This document shows positions 12,897 to 21,530 of a stretch of 32,325 nucleotides of DNA, one piece after another (position 1 is the first letter of the stretch; each line of letters opens with the position of its first letter). Below the pieces are notes generated by a model. That model worked only from the letters and a program-made list of their open reading frames with translations. It was not told where the DNA came from and did not search any database. Origin of the DNA: Candidatus Daviesbacteria bacterium (GTDB lineage: Bacteria > Patescibacteriota > Microgenomatia > Daviesbacterales > UBA10151); contig JACOXH010000008.1 of NCBI GenBank assembly GCA_016176415.1, forward strand, positions 1 to 32,325, in the 5' to 3' direction. The position numbers were made by a program, and so were the translations under genes.

Positions 12897-13717
12897 TGGG
12901 ACGACCAAAAATAGCAGTTATTGATGATTCAGCAGCAGAAGAGTCAGAGAGTCAGAGAGTCAAAAAGAGTCAAAGGGACTCTGACTCAGTTGACTCTAGC
13001 GAGCTAAAGGCGAGCGATGACTCTAGCCCGAAGGGTGGTGACTCTAAAAAGGCTACTGCTAAATCTCAAAAACCCGGCAAAGCCAAACCAAGAAGCAAAA
13101 AGTACCAGGAAATCTCCAAAGATCTGGACAGAAGCAAAACTTACCCTTTAAATGAAGCTTTGGAAGTTGTAAAAAAATTATCCTACTCTAAATTTGAAAG
13201 CTCTTTAGAGGCTCACATTAACACTGCTCAAACAGGAATAAGAGGCTTGGTTTCTTTACCCTTTGCTTCTGGTAAAAAACTTAAAATTTTAGCTTTTGGT
13301 GAAGATGCCAAAGATTCAGGGGCAGATGTTATAGGAACTGATGAAGTTATAGAACAAATTAACAAAGGTAAGGTTGATTTTGATTTAGTGGTAACTACCC
13401 CTCAATGGATGCCCAAACTGGCTAAAGTAGCCAGAATTTTAGGGCCCAGAAGCTTGATGCCTAATCCTAAAAATGGAACAATCACTTCTGATCTAAAAAA
13501 AGCAGTAGAAGGCTTTCAGGCCGGAAAAACAGAATATAAAACAGAATCAAAAGCTCCTGTTATACATATAACTTTGGGGAAATTAAACCAGCCGACAGAG
13601 GAACTTTCAGCCAACATTAAAACACTGGTTCAAACTGTAGGAAAAACCAGAGTTAAAAAGATTTCTCTTACCCCCACCATGGGACCATCTGTTAAAGTGG
13701 ATCTGACTTCTGTTTAA
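12896..13717 (+). CDS. rplA: 50S ribosomal protein L1 (uL1) with repeat-derived N-terminal extension
   Basis: 273 aa, about 40 more than usual. The L1 body starts near residue 68 (KKYQEISKDLDRSKTYPLNE) and contains the rRNA-binding signature RSLMPNPKNGTIT and the C-terminal GKTRVKKISLTPTMGPSVKV. Residues about 15-50 are Ser/Asp/Lys-rich (SESQRVKKSQRDSDSVDSSE) and encoded by GACTCT/AGAGTC repeats. The start ATG overlaps the rplK stop by one base, so translation is coupled. L1 shapes the L1 stalk and in many bacteria represses this operon. Its 3' end overlaps the convergent flippase gene by 26 nt. L10-L12 do not follow directly, as they usually do. Confidence 0.95.
   Translation: MGRPKIAVIDDSAAEESESQRVKKSQRDSDSVDSSELKASDDSSPKGGDSKKATAKSQKPGKAKPRSKKYQEISKDLDRSKTYPLNEALEVVKKLSYSKFESSLEAHINTAQTGIRGLVSLPFASGKKLKILAFGEDAKDSGADVIGTDEVIEQINKGKVDFDLVVTTPQWMPKLAKVARILGPRSLMPNPKNGTITSDLKKAVEGFQAGKTEYKTESKAPVIHITLGKLNQPTEELSANIKTLVQTVGKTRVKKISLTPTMGPSVKVDLTSV
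12941..13050. repeat. GAGTCAGA / GACTCT repeats inside the rplA extension
   Basis: A tandem GAGTCAGA run (12941-12961) faces CTCTGACTC (12979-12987) to form a 9-bp stem. Then TGACTCTAGC occurs twice (about 12991 and 13017) and GTGACTCT once, between small hairpins such as CCCGAAGGG. All are in frame within rplA, consistent with expansion or insertion of short repeats in a permissive part of the gene. Confidence 0.55.
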
Positions 13718-14687
13718 AAACTTTTTTCCAGACTACCCCTAAATTAATTTTTAAAAAGTATATTGATATAAGTCCAAAGATCAATACAAAAATGGCAGAC
13801 AAAACATGAAATAATACTGTCATTGCTGAAGCAAAGTTTGGCTCTATACCAAATACTCCTGAAAGTATCAACAGTCCCGAAGCTTCAGCTGAACCTACAT
13901 AACCCGGAGCTGCAGGCACAAGATATGTTAAAGCTGACAAAAGCTGCCCTAAATACATCTTTACAAAGCTTTGATTTACCCCCAAAGCTACAAAAGTAAA
14001 ATACCAAATAGCTGCATCAGCAGCATAAGCCAGGACTGTTACCCCCATCATTAACCCTAAATCTTTTGGGTGTCTGTTTAAAATAGAAAAAGACTCTAAA
14101 ATGAAGGTTGTAAACCTATCAAAATATATCTTAATAGACTTTATTATTAAAAAACTCCTCAAAAAATTGAACAACTTTCTGGCAGCACTTACCCTGCGAA
14201 CAATCAGATAACTTAAAATCAGAGAAAACACCAGTAAAATACTAATTACAGTTACGAATGTCATATTCAAAGTAGTCGGCACTACGAAAAATAATATACT
14301 CGCCAAAAGCAGCACTGCCAGAAAATCCACAAACCTGTCTATAAATATCCAAATCACAGATTTTCCCAGGGGCAGATTATAAGTGGTGTTAAGATAAACC
14401 CCTTTTAAAATCTCCCCTGCCCTTACAGGTATAAAGAAATTTAGAATCTGGGCTGCCCCATTTAGAAAAATTAAATCCAAAAGCTTAATCTTTTTGATTT
14501 CAGACAAAAAAATTTTAAGCCTTACAGCTCTGATAACCGGAGAAAGCAGCATAAAGAAAAAAACAGGTATTAAATAATAAATGTTTACTTTGGATAAATT
14601 AGAGGCAATTTCACCCAAATTTACAAATCTGGACCAGATGAAAATTAAAATTACACCTAAAATTGTATTGAAAAGGATTTTAACCAT
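13692..14687 (-). CDS. Flippase-like membrane protein (LPG synthase TM / AglD family)
   Basis: A 331-aa protein with about eight membrane helices and the family's conserved points: PVIRAVRLKIFL in the first loop, FLNGAAQILNFFIPVRAGE (Asn-Phe-x-x-Pro-x-Arg-x-Gly-Glu) near 75-93, FIDRFVDFLAV, and a C-terminal YLVPAAPGYVGSAEASGLLI. This is the integral membrane domain of lysylphosphatidylglycerol synthase without the catalytic C-terminal domain, as in AglD-type proteins. Likely role is movement or modification of lipid-linked sugars or phospholipids; the substrate is unknown. Convergent with rplA (26-nt overlap) and divergent from the dockerin gene. Confidence 0.85.
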   Translation of the reverse strand: MVKILFNTILGVILIFIWSRFVNLGEIASNLSKVNIYYLIPVFFFMLLSPVIRAVRLKIFLSEIKKIKLLDLIFLNGAAQILNFFIPVRAGEILKGVYLNTTYNLPLGKSVIWIFIDRFVDFLAVLLLASILFFVVPTTLNMTFVTVISILLVFSLILSYLIVRRVSAARKLFNFLRSFLIIKSIKIYFDRFTTFILESFSILNRHPKDLGLMMGVTVLAYAADAAIWYFTFVALGVNQSFVKMYLGQLLSALTYLVPAAPGYVGSAEASGLLILSGVFGIEPNFASAMTVLFHVLSAIFVLIFGLISIYFLKINLGVVWKKVFKQKSDPL

Positions 14688-14688
14688 A

Positions 14689-14716
14689 TTGCCAACTCTG
14701 CTAAATTAAATATACA
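14689..14716 (+). promoter_or_regulatory. Promoter of the dockerin protein gene
   Basis: TTGCCA (14689-14694), a 16-nt spacer and TATACA (14711-14716). The hexamer ends 8 nt before the ATG at 14725. Confidence 0.5.
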
Positions 14717-14724
14717 CTATTTAT

Positions 14725-15606
14725 ATGTTTACAACTTTAACACAAAAGATACTTTTAGGAGTATATGTCTTTGTTTTAGTGTCAATTCCTGTAGGAGCCT
14801 ATTTAGTATCCCAGTCTCAAACTACCAAAAGCGAGGCAACCCAAAAAGCGCCTAAAACAATAGCGCAGGTAACACCCCGTCCTCTCCCTACCCCTATAAA
14901 ACAGCTGCTTAACGCTTCAGCAGATCAAGCCTCAAAATCAGGAGCTTTGGGAACAATAACTTCTTCACCCGAACCCTCACCCTCCACTCCCACCATTGCT
15001 ACTTCTTTTGGCCCGACCATGAGTTTTAAAGTTAGCATTGAAGGCAGGCCCGCTGCAAATCAGGCAGCCAAAGTATTCGTGGGTATTGCCGAAGGAACTT
15101 TAACTTCAAATCCTAAATTTCTGCTTAATTTTAATGTTGACGTACCTGCTTCAGGTGAATATTCAGGCCTTTCTTTGGCAGGACTGACCACCGGGTCGAC
15201 ATATACGGCTTTAATCAAAGGCCCTGCTCAACTTGCAAGTACAATTTCTTTTACTATGTCTCCCACAGTTACTAATTTAAATGGCGGCGAAGCGGTAAAA
15301 TTAACCAGCGGAGACTTAAATGATGACAATGTAGTAAACACTGCTGACTACTCTATTGCCCAAAAAGCAGCAGGCACTGCTCCCGGGTCATTAAACTGGA
15401 ATGAAAATGCAGATCTAAATAAAGACGGCCTGATTAATGCTTTTGATTTAGGAATTATTTCCAAAAACATGGGTAAAACAGGACTATCAGGGGCATGGAC
15501 TTCTCCCCTCCCCAAAGTTGCTACCCCCTCTGCCAGCCTTAATTCCCCACCAGTGGGAGGACCACAGGAAGAAGATAACGGCTATTGGATTTGGATACCA
15601 AAATAG
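14725..15606 (+). CDS. Membrane-anchored dockerin type I domain protein
   Basis: 293 aa. A hydrophobic segment at about 9-29 (ILLGVYVFVLVSIPVGAYLV) is a signal anchor. A Pro/Ser/Thr linker follows (45-95), then a beta-rich domain at about 100-190 (MSFKVSIEGRPAANQAAKVF...). At 195-255 are two dockerin calcium loops: GDLNDDNVVNTADY and ADLNKDGLINAFDL, each with the DxNxDxxxNxxD spacing. The C-terminus is Pro-rich, ending NGYWIWIPK. Dockerins normally dock onto cohesins; none is visible in this window, and single dockerin pairs also occur in unrelated surface proteins as calcium-stabilised modules. It is followed 66 nt later by the giant exported protein, suggesting a joint surface role. Confidence 0.8.
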   Translation: MFTTLTQKILLGVYVFVLVSIPVGAYLVSQSQTTKSEATQKAPKTIAQVTPRPLPTPIKQLLNASADQASKSGALGTITSSPEPSPSTPTIATSFGPTMSFKVSIEGRPAANQAAKVFVGIAEGTLTSNPKFLLNFNVDVPASGEYSGLSLAGLTTGSTYTALIKGPAQLASTISFTMSPTVTNLNGGEAVKLTSGDLNDDNVVNTADYSIAQKAAGTAPGSLNWNENADLNKDGLINAFDLGIISKNMGKTGLSGAWTSPLPKVATPSASLNSPPVGGPQEEDNGYWIWIPK

Positions 15607-15609
15607 TTC

Positions 15610-15638
15610 TTGACAAGTATTTTGTTTTAATTTACGCT
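15610..15638 (+). promoter_or_regulatory. Promoter of the giant exported protein gene
   Basis: A perfect TTGACA (15610-15615), a 17-nt spacer and TACGCT (15633-15638). Start near 15645 leaves a leader of about 28 nt, so this gene is an exception to the leaderless pattern. Confidence 0.5.
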
Positions 15639-15672
15639 TAAATTAAGCAGATAAATACAGACGGGTCAACCT

Positions 15673-18600
15673 GTGGTTAACCCAAAAAATTTATTTAAAG
15701 CCTTTGTTGGTTTTTTAGTTGCAGTTTCTACCTTCTTTTCTCAACCTGTTTTTGCTTCGCAAAACCAATATTTTGACTATGGTCCGTATTATTCAACCCC
15801 CTCTGTTTTAGGATTGTCATTATCAAGCCTGGAAAACCTGCCTGTTCCAAAAATACCGGATAATTTAATGCCTGCTCCAGCCAAAGGAATCCTCCCGGGC
15901 AATCTGTTTTATGGCCTGGAAAGAGCATGGGAAAATACTCAGGTTGCTTTCACCTTTAACCCTGTTGCAAAAGAGGAGTTAAGATTAAAACAGGCCGAAG
16001 AAAGATTAAGCGAAGCTAAAAGCTTAATGGACCAGGGCAAAATCCAGGCTGCTTCTCAAGCTTTGGGTGATTACGGCAGGACTATCAATGACATTGCCGA
16101 AAACCTGACCGCAATTGCTAAAATCAATACTCCGGCATCCCAGGATCTTATTAATAAGGTAGAACAGGCTGCCGCTGCCCAAACCGTAGCTGCTACTGCT
16201 TTAAGTTTATCTACTACTCCTGCTCAAGCTGAAAACTGGACAGATGCAGGCAATGCCTCAAGAGATGTTTTGGATAAAATTGCCGAAAGTCGGGGCGAGC
16301 CGGCTATTCCGGAAAACCTCTCAACAGGCCTGCAGCAGCTGAAAGAGCAGGGCCTAATTTCAGAAGAAGAAAGCAATAAAATCTATGGATTAAAAAACCG
16401 GAGTGAAGTCAGGGAAGAATTAATCAGATTAAACTCTTCCGGTGGATTGCCCCCTTCAGAAATTGCCAGACTTGATGAAGGTGTTTCCAAATACTATCCC
16501 GAAGTCCAAAACCAGCAAATTGCCAACTGGCAGATTGTAGAACTGCGCTCTTACCAGGCCCGAACTCAACCCACCCAAAAACAAATTGAAGAGATGGAAA
16601 AGTGGCAGGATAACCCTAACACACCCCCCTCAAATGATATCAAACCTTATCTTTGGTACAACAGAGCCCGGGATTTAGCCAAAGAAGTTGATTTGTCAAA
16701 CTTTTCGGAGAACCAGCAGGCAGATTTGTCTAAATATTATTCGCAGATCCAGGATAATCCGACATACTCACCTCCCCCCACACCCTCTCCCAGCCCGGCT
16801 CCCGTTGCCAGCCCTTCTTCCTCTGATGATCAAACAGTTACTCCCTCACCCCTTGCCTCACCATCTCCTTCTGCTACTCCTGTCCCTGCTGATCCGTACC
16901 TACAAGACCCCGGCGCCTTACCCGGTCAACCTACATATATTATAAAGCAGTTTGGGGAAACCTTCAGTTCAGCCCTTACTTTTAACGCCACCGAAAAAGC
17001 CAGACTGCGTTTCGAGCAATCCGAACGCCGGCTCGCCGAAGCTGCTGCTTTATCAAAAGATCCCAAAAAAGCCGGTCTTTACGAGTCAGCCTTAAAAGCT
17101 TACCGGGAAACTTTAGCTGATGCCTCAAATAAAGTCAAAAATCTACCGGAAGGAAGAGAAGCCAGAAAAGCAGCAGAGAAACTGGAAGCTCAAGCCTCAA
17201 GACACGAAGTAATTTTTGAAAAAGGACTGCTTCCTGCACCTGCTAAAAACCCAAAGCTTTTGGCTGAAGTAATTAAGACCACCGAGGATGCTTTGGATAA
17301 AAGCGCGGATGCATTGGGTCGCCCGGCTGTGCCTCCTATTTTAGCTTCGCGTTTGGATGATTTGAAAGCTCAGGGACTCATTTTAGAAGAAGAGGTTCAG
17401 AATCTGGTAAATTCCAACTCCAGAGAAGAAACCCGCGAAAAAGTACGGGAACTGGTTGAGCAAAAAGGCTTTCCTTTAGCAGATGCAAAAAAGCTGGATG
17501 AAGCCCAATCCCGTATCTCCCCTGCTGACTACAATCAACTGGTTGAAGTCAGAAAAGTCGAAGAATTGCAAAACTTAAGGGCAGTCCAGACTGACTTGGC
17601 CCAAACCCCGACTTTAAAGGCGCAGGTTTCCACTTTAGGACAAAAAGAGGCAATATTAACTAATTCTTTTGACCCAAGCCTGATCAAACCCGAGGATTTA
17701 AAAGGCAGAGAAAATCTGGTTAAGGCTTACGATAAACTCTCCTCTATTGCAAGACCCATCAATGGCGGACAATTTGGAGCAGAAGCCACACCCGGCGCTC
17801 AACCCATAGTTACTCCACCTGCACCTGGGGACGCCGCCCTAACCACTTGTCCTGAAGGAGCAACTTTTAAGCAATCAGAGGGTTGTGTTTGGGCAGAAAC
17901 TGGCAAAAAAATCAATGATTATGACCAATATAAGTGCGACGGTCCCGGGCAATATTATTCTTTTGCTGCCAAAAAATGCGTGGATTATGATCCAACCAAA
18001 GGTTATCAGGAAGACAGCCAGCCCATTTGTCCTGTAGGTTACCAATGGAGCTGGCAAAGCCAAAGCTGTCAAACTTCTACCGGCGGGATTTTACCTTATC
18101 CCAGCCCCAGCGCCGAGCCTGAACCAAAAGATGATCAGGAACGGGAGGAAAGATCGAAAAGTTGTCCGGAAGGTTCTTCCTATCAAGCGCCGAACGGCTG
18201 TGTTTGGGACGATAACGGCAAATCAGTCTATGATCCGCAGCAGTACCGCTGCAATGGGCGCGGTCAATATTATTCTTTTGAAGAACACAAGTGTGTAGCA
18301 GCGCCCAAAGAAGGAGAAGCATATCCTAAAGATACTGCCCCTGTCTGTAAAGAACAGGGAACTTTCTGGAATTGGTCAGTCGGCAAATGTCTGCCACCAC
18401 CCCAATCATCCGGTGACGAAACCAGGATTACCGATGAAGTTAAACCGGCTTTTGTCGCCCGGGGAAATCCATTGTACTTCTTAAAACAGGCAGGAGAAAG
18501 AGCCCAACAATTTCTGGCTTTTACTCCACAAGCCAAAGAGCAAGTCAGCCTTGCTCACGCCAAAGAAAGACTTGCCGAAGCAATTGACGCTTTAAAGAAA

Positions 18601-21360
18601 AATGATGAAAAAGAAGTCAAAAATGCCTTAAACTCTTACACCACCACGATGCAAAATCTGGTAAGTGATTTGTCTAAACAAAATCTTGGAGAAAATACTA
18701 AAAAAGAAATTGGTAAACGGTTAAGCGAACAGGCAGCCGAACAAAATTTGCTGCTGCAAAAACTTCAGGCGCTGGCGCCGGCTGAACAGGATATTCCAAT
18801 CAGTGCTGCTGTATCAGCTTCAATTTTAGGGGTAGATAAAGCAGCGGATATTGCAGGAAAACCGGCGATTCCTGATGAGGTAAAAAGTAAAATCGAAAGC
18901 CTGCCGGAAGATATGATTTCCGAAGAAGATAAAAAAACGCTTTTGGAAACTGATTCACGGGTAGATGCCAGACTCAAATTAAGCGGTCTTATTCAAAACG
19001 GAGCTTTAACCCAAACTGACAGCAAATTTTTAAATGAGGATTTTGATGCAGCCCCCAAACAAGCCAAACTCAAGGTAGAAGAACTGAAGAAGCTGGAAGA
19101 AATTGCTACTGCTTCAGACGATAAAGAAAAACTGGTAGAAAAAGTTACCAAAAATGAAGAAATTGCTCAAAAGTTACAGGAATTTGAAAATACTTTTGAG
19201 GTAGGTAAGGAAGTTCCGGCTGAAATCCGCCCCTATGTCAGACTGACCAGAATCAACGAGGTGGCTCAAACAGTGAGACCTGACATTGTCAGGCTGGAAG
19301 ATTTCCAAAACCGCAAAGACGTGCTTTTGGCTGTGGCAACACTCCAGGAAGAGTTTAAACCTACAAAGGAATCATGGGCAAGGGTGGAAGATTACAGAAG
19401 AAGAAACCCTTATTCACCTTTACCGCCGGAGCTGGCCCGGATCGAAGCCTTGTCTTTTAGTTTAGGAGTGAGAAATCAAGCTGAAAGCTGCTACTTACCT
19501 ACCCCGCCTTTCCCAGCCAATACTCCCTGCCCTGCCCCGGGCGCAGCCATCCCAATTACCTCATATGCCAGTTATAACATCGCTCCTGCCTATGAGGATT
19601 CTGGCAGTCTGGCGCCTGCAAGGGATAAAGATGGCAAACCTTTTGTCTATGGCCAGGGTCCTGCTACTAAAAGCGCCGGCATTTGTCCGGATGGCTATCA
19701 TTGGATGTATGATAGCGGTGGTTGGTGTATGAACAATACCGGCAACTACAGCTCATCTTACAACTACACGCCAACAGGACCGCAAACTGCCGGATACACT
19801 CCTTACAGTCCGTACTATAATGCTCCCGGCGCGCCTCCGGCTACTTACGGCTACCCCACAGGCGGCAGCTTCTCCGGCTCACCCTACTCATATAGCCCAC
19901 CCAGTTATTATGGTCCGGGTTCCACCGCCTATACCACTACCCCGCCTCCCGGCACAGTTCCCGGTTCAGGACCCAGACCTACGGCCCCTGGCCGGTGCCC
20001 GTCCGGTTTCCACTGGATGTCAGATTCAGGTGGCTGGTGCATGGCTGATGGTCCGACTTATGTAGCTCCCGGCGCTTACCCGACCGGAACCGCTACCAGC
20101 GGAACACCTCCTCCGGGGGGTTATAATTGCGGCAGCCAGCCTTACGATCCGATCACTAAAAAATGTAAAGACGGCGCTTGTCCGGGCGGGTTCAACTGGG
20201 ATGGCTCAAAATGCGTATCAGGCGGTTATTCCAGCAGTAATTATATCTATTCCGGCTCTTCGTATCCCAGCTGTCCACCAGGTCAGTATTATTCCAACGG
20301 GACTTGTGTAAACTCCTCAACAGGATCTGTCAATTGCGGCAGCGGGTATTCCTGGAACGGCTACAGTTGCCAACCTTCATCCGGACAAGGATCAACATGC
20401 ACTTATCCTGCCGGAGGCTGCCCTGGTGTTGGAGCCTGGTATGATTATTCCAGCTGCAGTTGCAAGACAACAACTTCCGGCGGCAGCTACTATTCTCCCA
20501 GCTCATACCAGTATGGTTGCACCCCTGGTTATTACTGGAACGGCTCAAAATGTGTGGCAGGCAGCAATGAAGGTTCAGGTTGGTCAGATACTGCTGCCAG
20601 GTCCCAATCCTGGTGTCAGCCTCCCTCAAACGGCTGTGGCTCTAATTCTTACTGGGATTATGGCAGTTGTTACTGCCGAAGCTCAAGCACTTATTATGGA
20701 GGTAGCGGTCCCTCACCCAGCAATCAATGCCAGGGTCTAAGCTGTGGCGGAGGCGCATGGTTAGATTACTCAACCTGTAGTTGTAAGTATTCAGGTGGTT
20801 CCGGAACTACCCCTACAGGATCTCCCATCACTTGTTATCCTCCTTCTGCAGGTTGCCCGGGCGGCTGGTATGACTATGGCACTTGCAGCTGCAAAACCAG
20901 CTACTCCGGCACAAGCTCCGGTTCAGGCGGAAGCAGTTATTGTTCTCCTCCTGGCGGAGGATGCGGTTCAGGCTGGTGGGATAGCGCCTCCTGTTCCTGC
21001 AGACAGGCTTCATCACAAGGATGTTCCAACGTATCAGCATCAAGTTGCGGGTCAGGTTGGTACTTTGATTCTGCAGCCTGCACTTGCCGTCAGAGTTCAA
21101 CAAGCAGCGGATCGACCTCCGGCGGAACTTCCTCAGGCGGCTCATCGACCGGTTCTTGCCCTTCAGGCTATCACTGGATGTCTGAAAACGGCGGTTATTG
21201 CATGCAGGATGGCGGAGGCGGAGGCGGATCAACTTCTACGTCAACTACCACATCCCAACCTTCAACTTCAGAACCGGCCCCTGCGCCTACCAGCGCTCCG
21301 GCCAGCGAACCGGCTCCTGCTCCCCCCTCGGAACCGGCACCAGCCCCTTCCGGCGGGTAA
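15673..21360 (+). CDS. Giant modular exported protein: three DUF5667 blocks plus Cys-rich modules
   Basis: 1,895 aa. Signal peptide at 1-29, with likely cleavage after PVFA. Three DUF5667-like helical modules at about 74-150, 417-490 and 930-1005; each opens with G(N/Q)xxYxxxxxxE and contains a helical run such as EELRLKQAEERLSEAKSLM. Each is followed by about 200 residues with a shared helical pattern (P-A-I/V-P, then GLI.EEE.......SR.E.R.KL). Two Cys modules with CPEG...GCVW...GQYYSF..(K/H)KCV lie at 726-780 and 831-880. The last 560 residues are Gly/Ser/Tyr/Pro-rich: three copies of CPxG(Y/F)HWMxxxGG(W/Y)CM (near 1338, 1443, 1829) and about eight GxWYDY.SCSCK units (1577-1810). The tail is Ser/Pro/Ala/Glu-rich; no LPxTG signal. 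GTG start. Likely a surface adhesin or sheath protein; function unknown. Confidence 0.82.
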   Translation: MVNPKNLFKAFVGFLVAVSTFFSQPVFASQNQYFDYGPYYSTPSVLGLSLSSLENLPVPKIPDNLMPAPAKGILPGNLFYGLERAWENTQVAFTFNPVAKEELRLKQAEERLSEAKSLMDQGKIQAASQALGDYGRTINDIAENLTAIAKINTPASQDLINKVEQAAAAQTVAATALSLSTTPAQAENWTDAGNASRDVLDKIAESRGEPAIPENLSTGLQQLKEQGLISEEESNKIYGLKNRSEVREELIRLNSSGGLPPSEIARLDEGVSKYYPEVQNQQIANWQIVELRSYQARTQPTQKQIEEMEKWQDNPNTPPSNDIKPYLWYNRARDLAKEVDLSNFSENQQADLSKYYSQIQDNPTYSPPPTPSPSPAPVASPSSSDDQTVTPSPLASPSPSATPVPADPYLQDPGALPGQPTYIIKQFGETFSSALTFNATEKARLRFEQSERRLAEAAALSKDPKKAGLYESALKAYRETLADASNKVKNLPEGREARKAAEKLEAQASRHEVIFEKGLLPAPAKNPKLLAEVIKTTEDALDKSADALGRPAVPPILASRLDDLKAQGLILEEEVQNLVNSNSREETREKVRELVEQKGFPLADAKKLDEAQSRISPADYNQLVEVRKVEELQNLRAVQTDLAQTPTLKAQVSTLGQKEAILTNSFDPSLIKPEDLKGRENLVKAYDKLSSIARPINGGQFGAEATPGAQPIVTPPAPGDAALTTCPEGATFKQSEGCVWAETGKKINDYDQYKCDGPGQYYSFAAKKCVDYDPTKGYQEDSQPICPVGYQWSWQSQSCQTSTGGILPYPSPSAEPEPKDDQEREERSKSCPEGSSYQAPNGCVWDDNGKSVYDPQQYRCNGRGQYYSFEEHKCVAAPKEGEAYPKDTAPVCKEQGTFWNWSVGKCLPPPQSSGDETRITDEVKPAFVARGNPLYFLKQAGERAQQFLAFTPQAKEQVSLAHAKERLAEAIDALKKNDEKEVKNALNSYTTTMQNLVSDLSKQNLGENTKKEIGKRLSEQAAEQNLLLQKLQALAPAEQDIPISAAVSASILGVDKAADIAGKPAIPDEVKSKIESLPEDMISEEDKKTLLETDSRVDARLKLSGLIQNGALTQTDSKFLNEDFDAAPKQAKLKVEELKKLEEIATASDDKEKLVEKVTKNEEIAQKLQEFENTFEVGKEVPAEIRPYVRLTRINEVAQTVRPDIVRLEDFQNRKDVLLAVATLQEEFKPTKESWARVEDYRRRNPYSPLPPELARIEALSFSLGVRNQAESCYLPTPPFPANTPCPAPGAAIPITSYASYNIAPAYEDSGSLAPARDKDGKPFVYGQGPATKSAGICPDGYHWMYDSGGWCMNNTGNYSSSYNYTPTGPQTAGYTPYSPYYNAPGAPPATYGYPTGGSFSGSPYSYSPPSYYGPGSTAYTTTPPPGTVPGSGPRPTAPGRCPSGFHWMSDSGGWCMADGPTYVAPGAYPTGTATSGTPPPGGYNCGSQPYDPITKKCKDGACPGGFNWDGSKCVSGGYSSSNYIYSGSSYPSCPPGQYYSNGTCVNSSTGSVNCGSGYSWNGYSCQPSSGQGSTCTYPAGGCPGVGAWYDYSSCSCKTTTSGGSYYSPSSYQYGCTPGYYWNGSKCVAGSNEGSGWSDTAARSQSWCQPPSNGCGSNSYWDYGSCYCRSSSTYYGGSGPSPSNQCQGLSCGGGAWLDYSTCSCKYSGGSGTTPTGSPITCYPPSAGCPGGWYDYGTCSCKTSYSGTSSGSGGSSYCSPPGGGCGSGWWDSASCSCRQASSQGCSNVSASSCGSGWYFDSAACTCRQSSTSSGSTSGGTSSGGSSTGSCPSGYHWMSENGGYCMQDGGGGGGSTSTSTTTSQPSTSEPAPAPTSAPASEPAPAPPSEPAPAPSGG

Positions 21361-21371
21361 TCATCAGGGTA

Positions 21372-21399
21372 TTGAACATTGAAAAAAATGTGATACAAT
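21372..21399 (+). promoter_or_regulatory. Promoter of rplJ-rplL
   Basis: TTGAAC (21372-21377), a 16-nt spacer and TACAAT (21394-21399), preceded by TGa as an extended -10. Start near 21406, giving a leader of about 125 nt. Confidence 0.55.
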
Positions 21400-21405
21400 T
21401 ATTTA

Positions 21406-21530
21406 GCTTGAGACAGTGAGTCCTTCAGAGAACAATCTGATCGTAAATCTCACCGAGGTGTAAACTAGTGACTAGGGTTTAGATTGCTATACCCCTAACC
21501 CCTAAAAACTCCTCGAAAGGAGTTTTTTTA
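21406..21530 (+). promoter_or_regulatory. Ribosomal protein L10-type leader
   Basis: A 125-nt untranslated leader before rplJ. It contains CTCACCGAGGTG (21451-21462), resembling the GCCGAGGUG segment of the L10 leader known from Gram-positive bacteria, with paired segments such as GTTTAG/CTAAAC-like words around it, and ends in an intrinsic terminator. In the known system the L10-L12 complex binds the leader and favours termination. Assignment is by resemblance and position. Confidence 0.55.
21506..21529 (+). terminator. Attenuator hairpin directly before rplJ
   Basis: AAACTCCT-CGAA-AGGAGTTT followed by T to 21529; the rplJ ATG is at 21531. The stem also contains AGGAG, which would serve as the Shine-Dalgarno sequence 8-12 nt before the ATG, so the hairpin could control both termination and translation. 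Confidence 0.75.

Noticed and set aside
20795-21382. 195-aa alternative frame in the Cys-rich end of the giant protein
   Set aside because: It is a shadow of GC-rich repetitive coding sequence; the main frame has signal peptide, modules and continuity over 5.7 kb.
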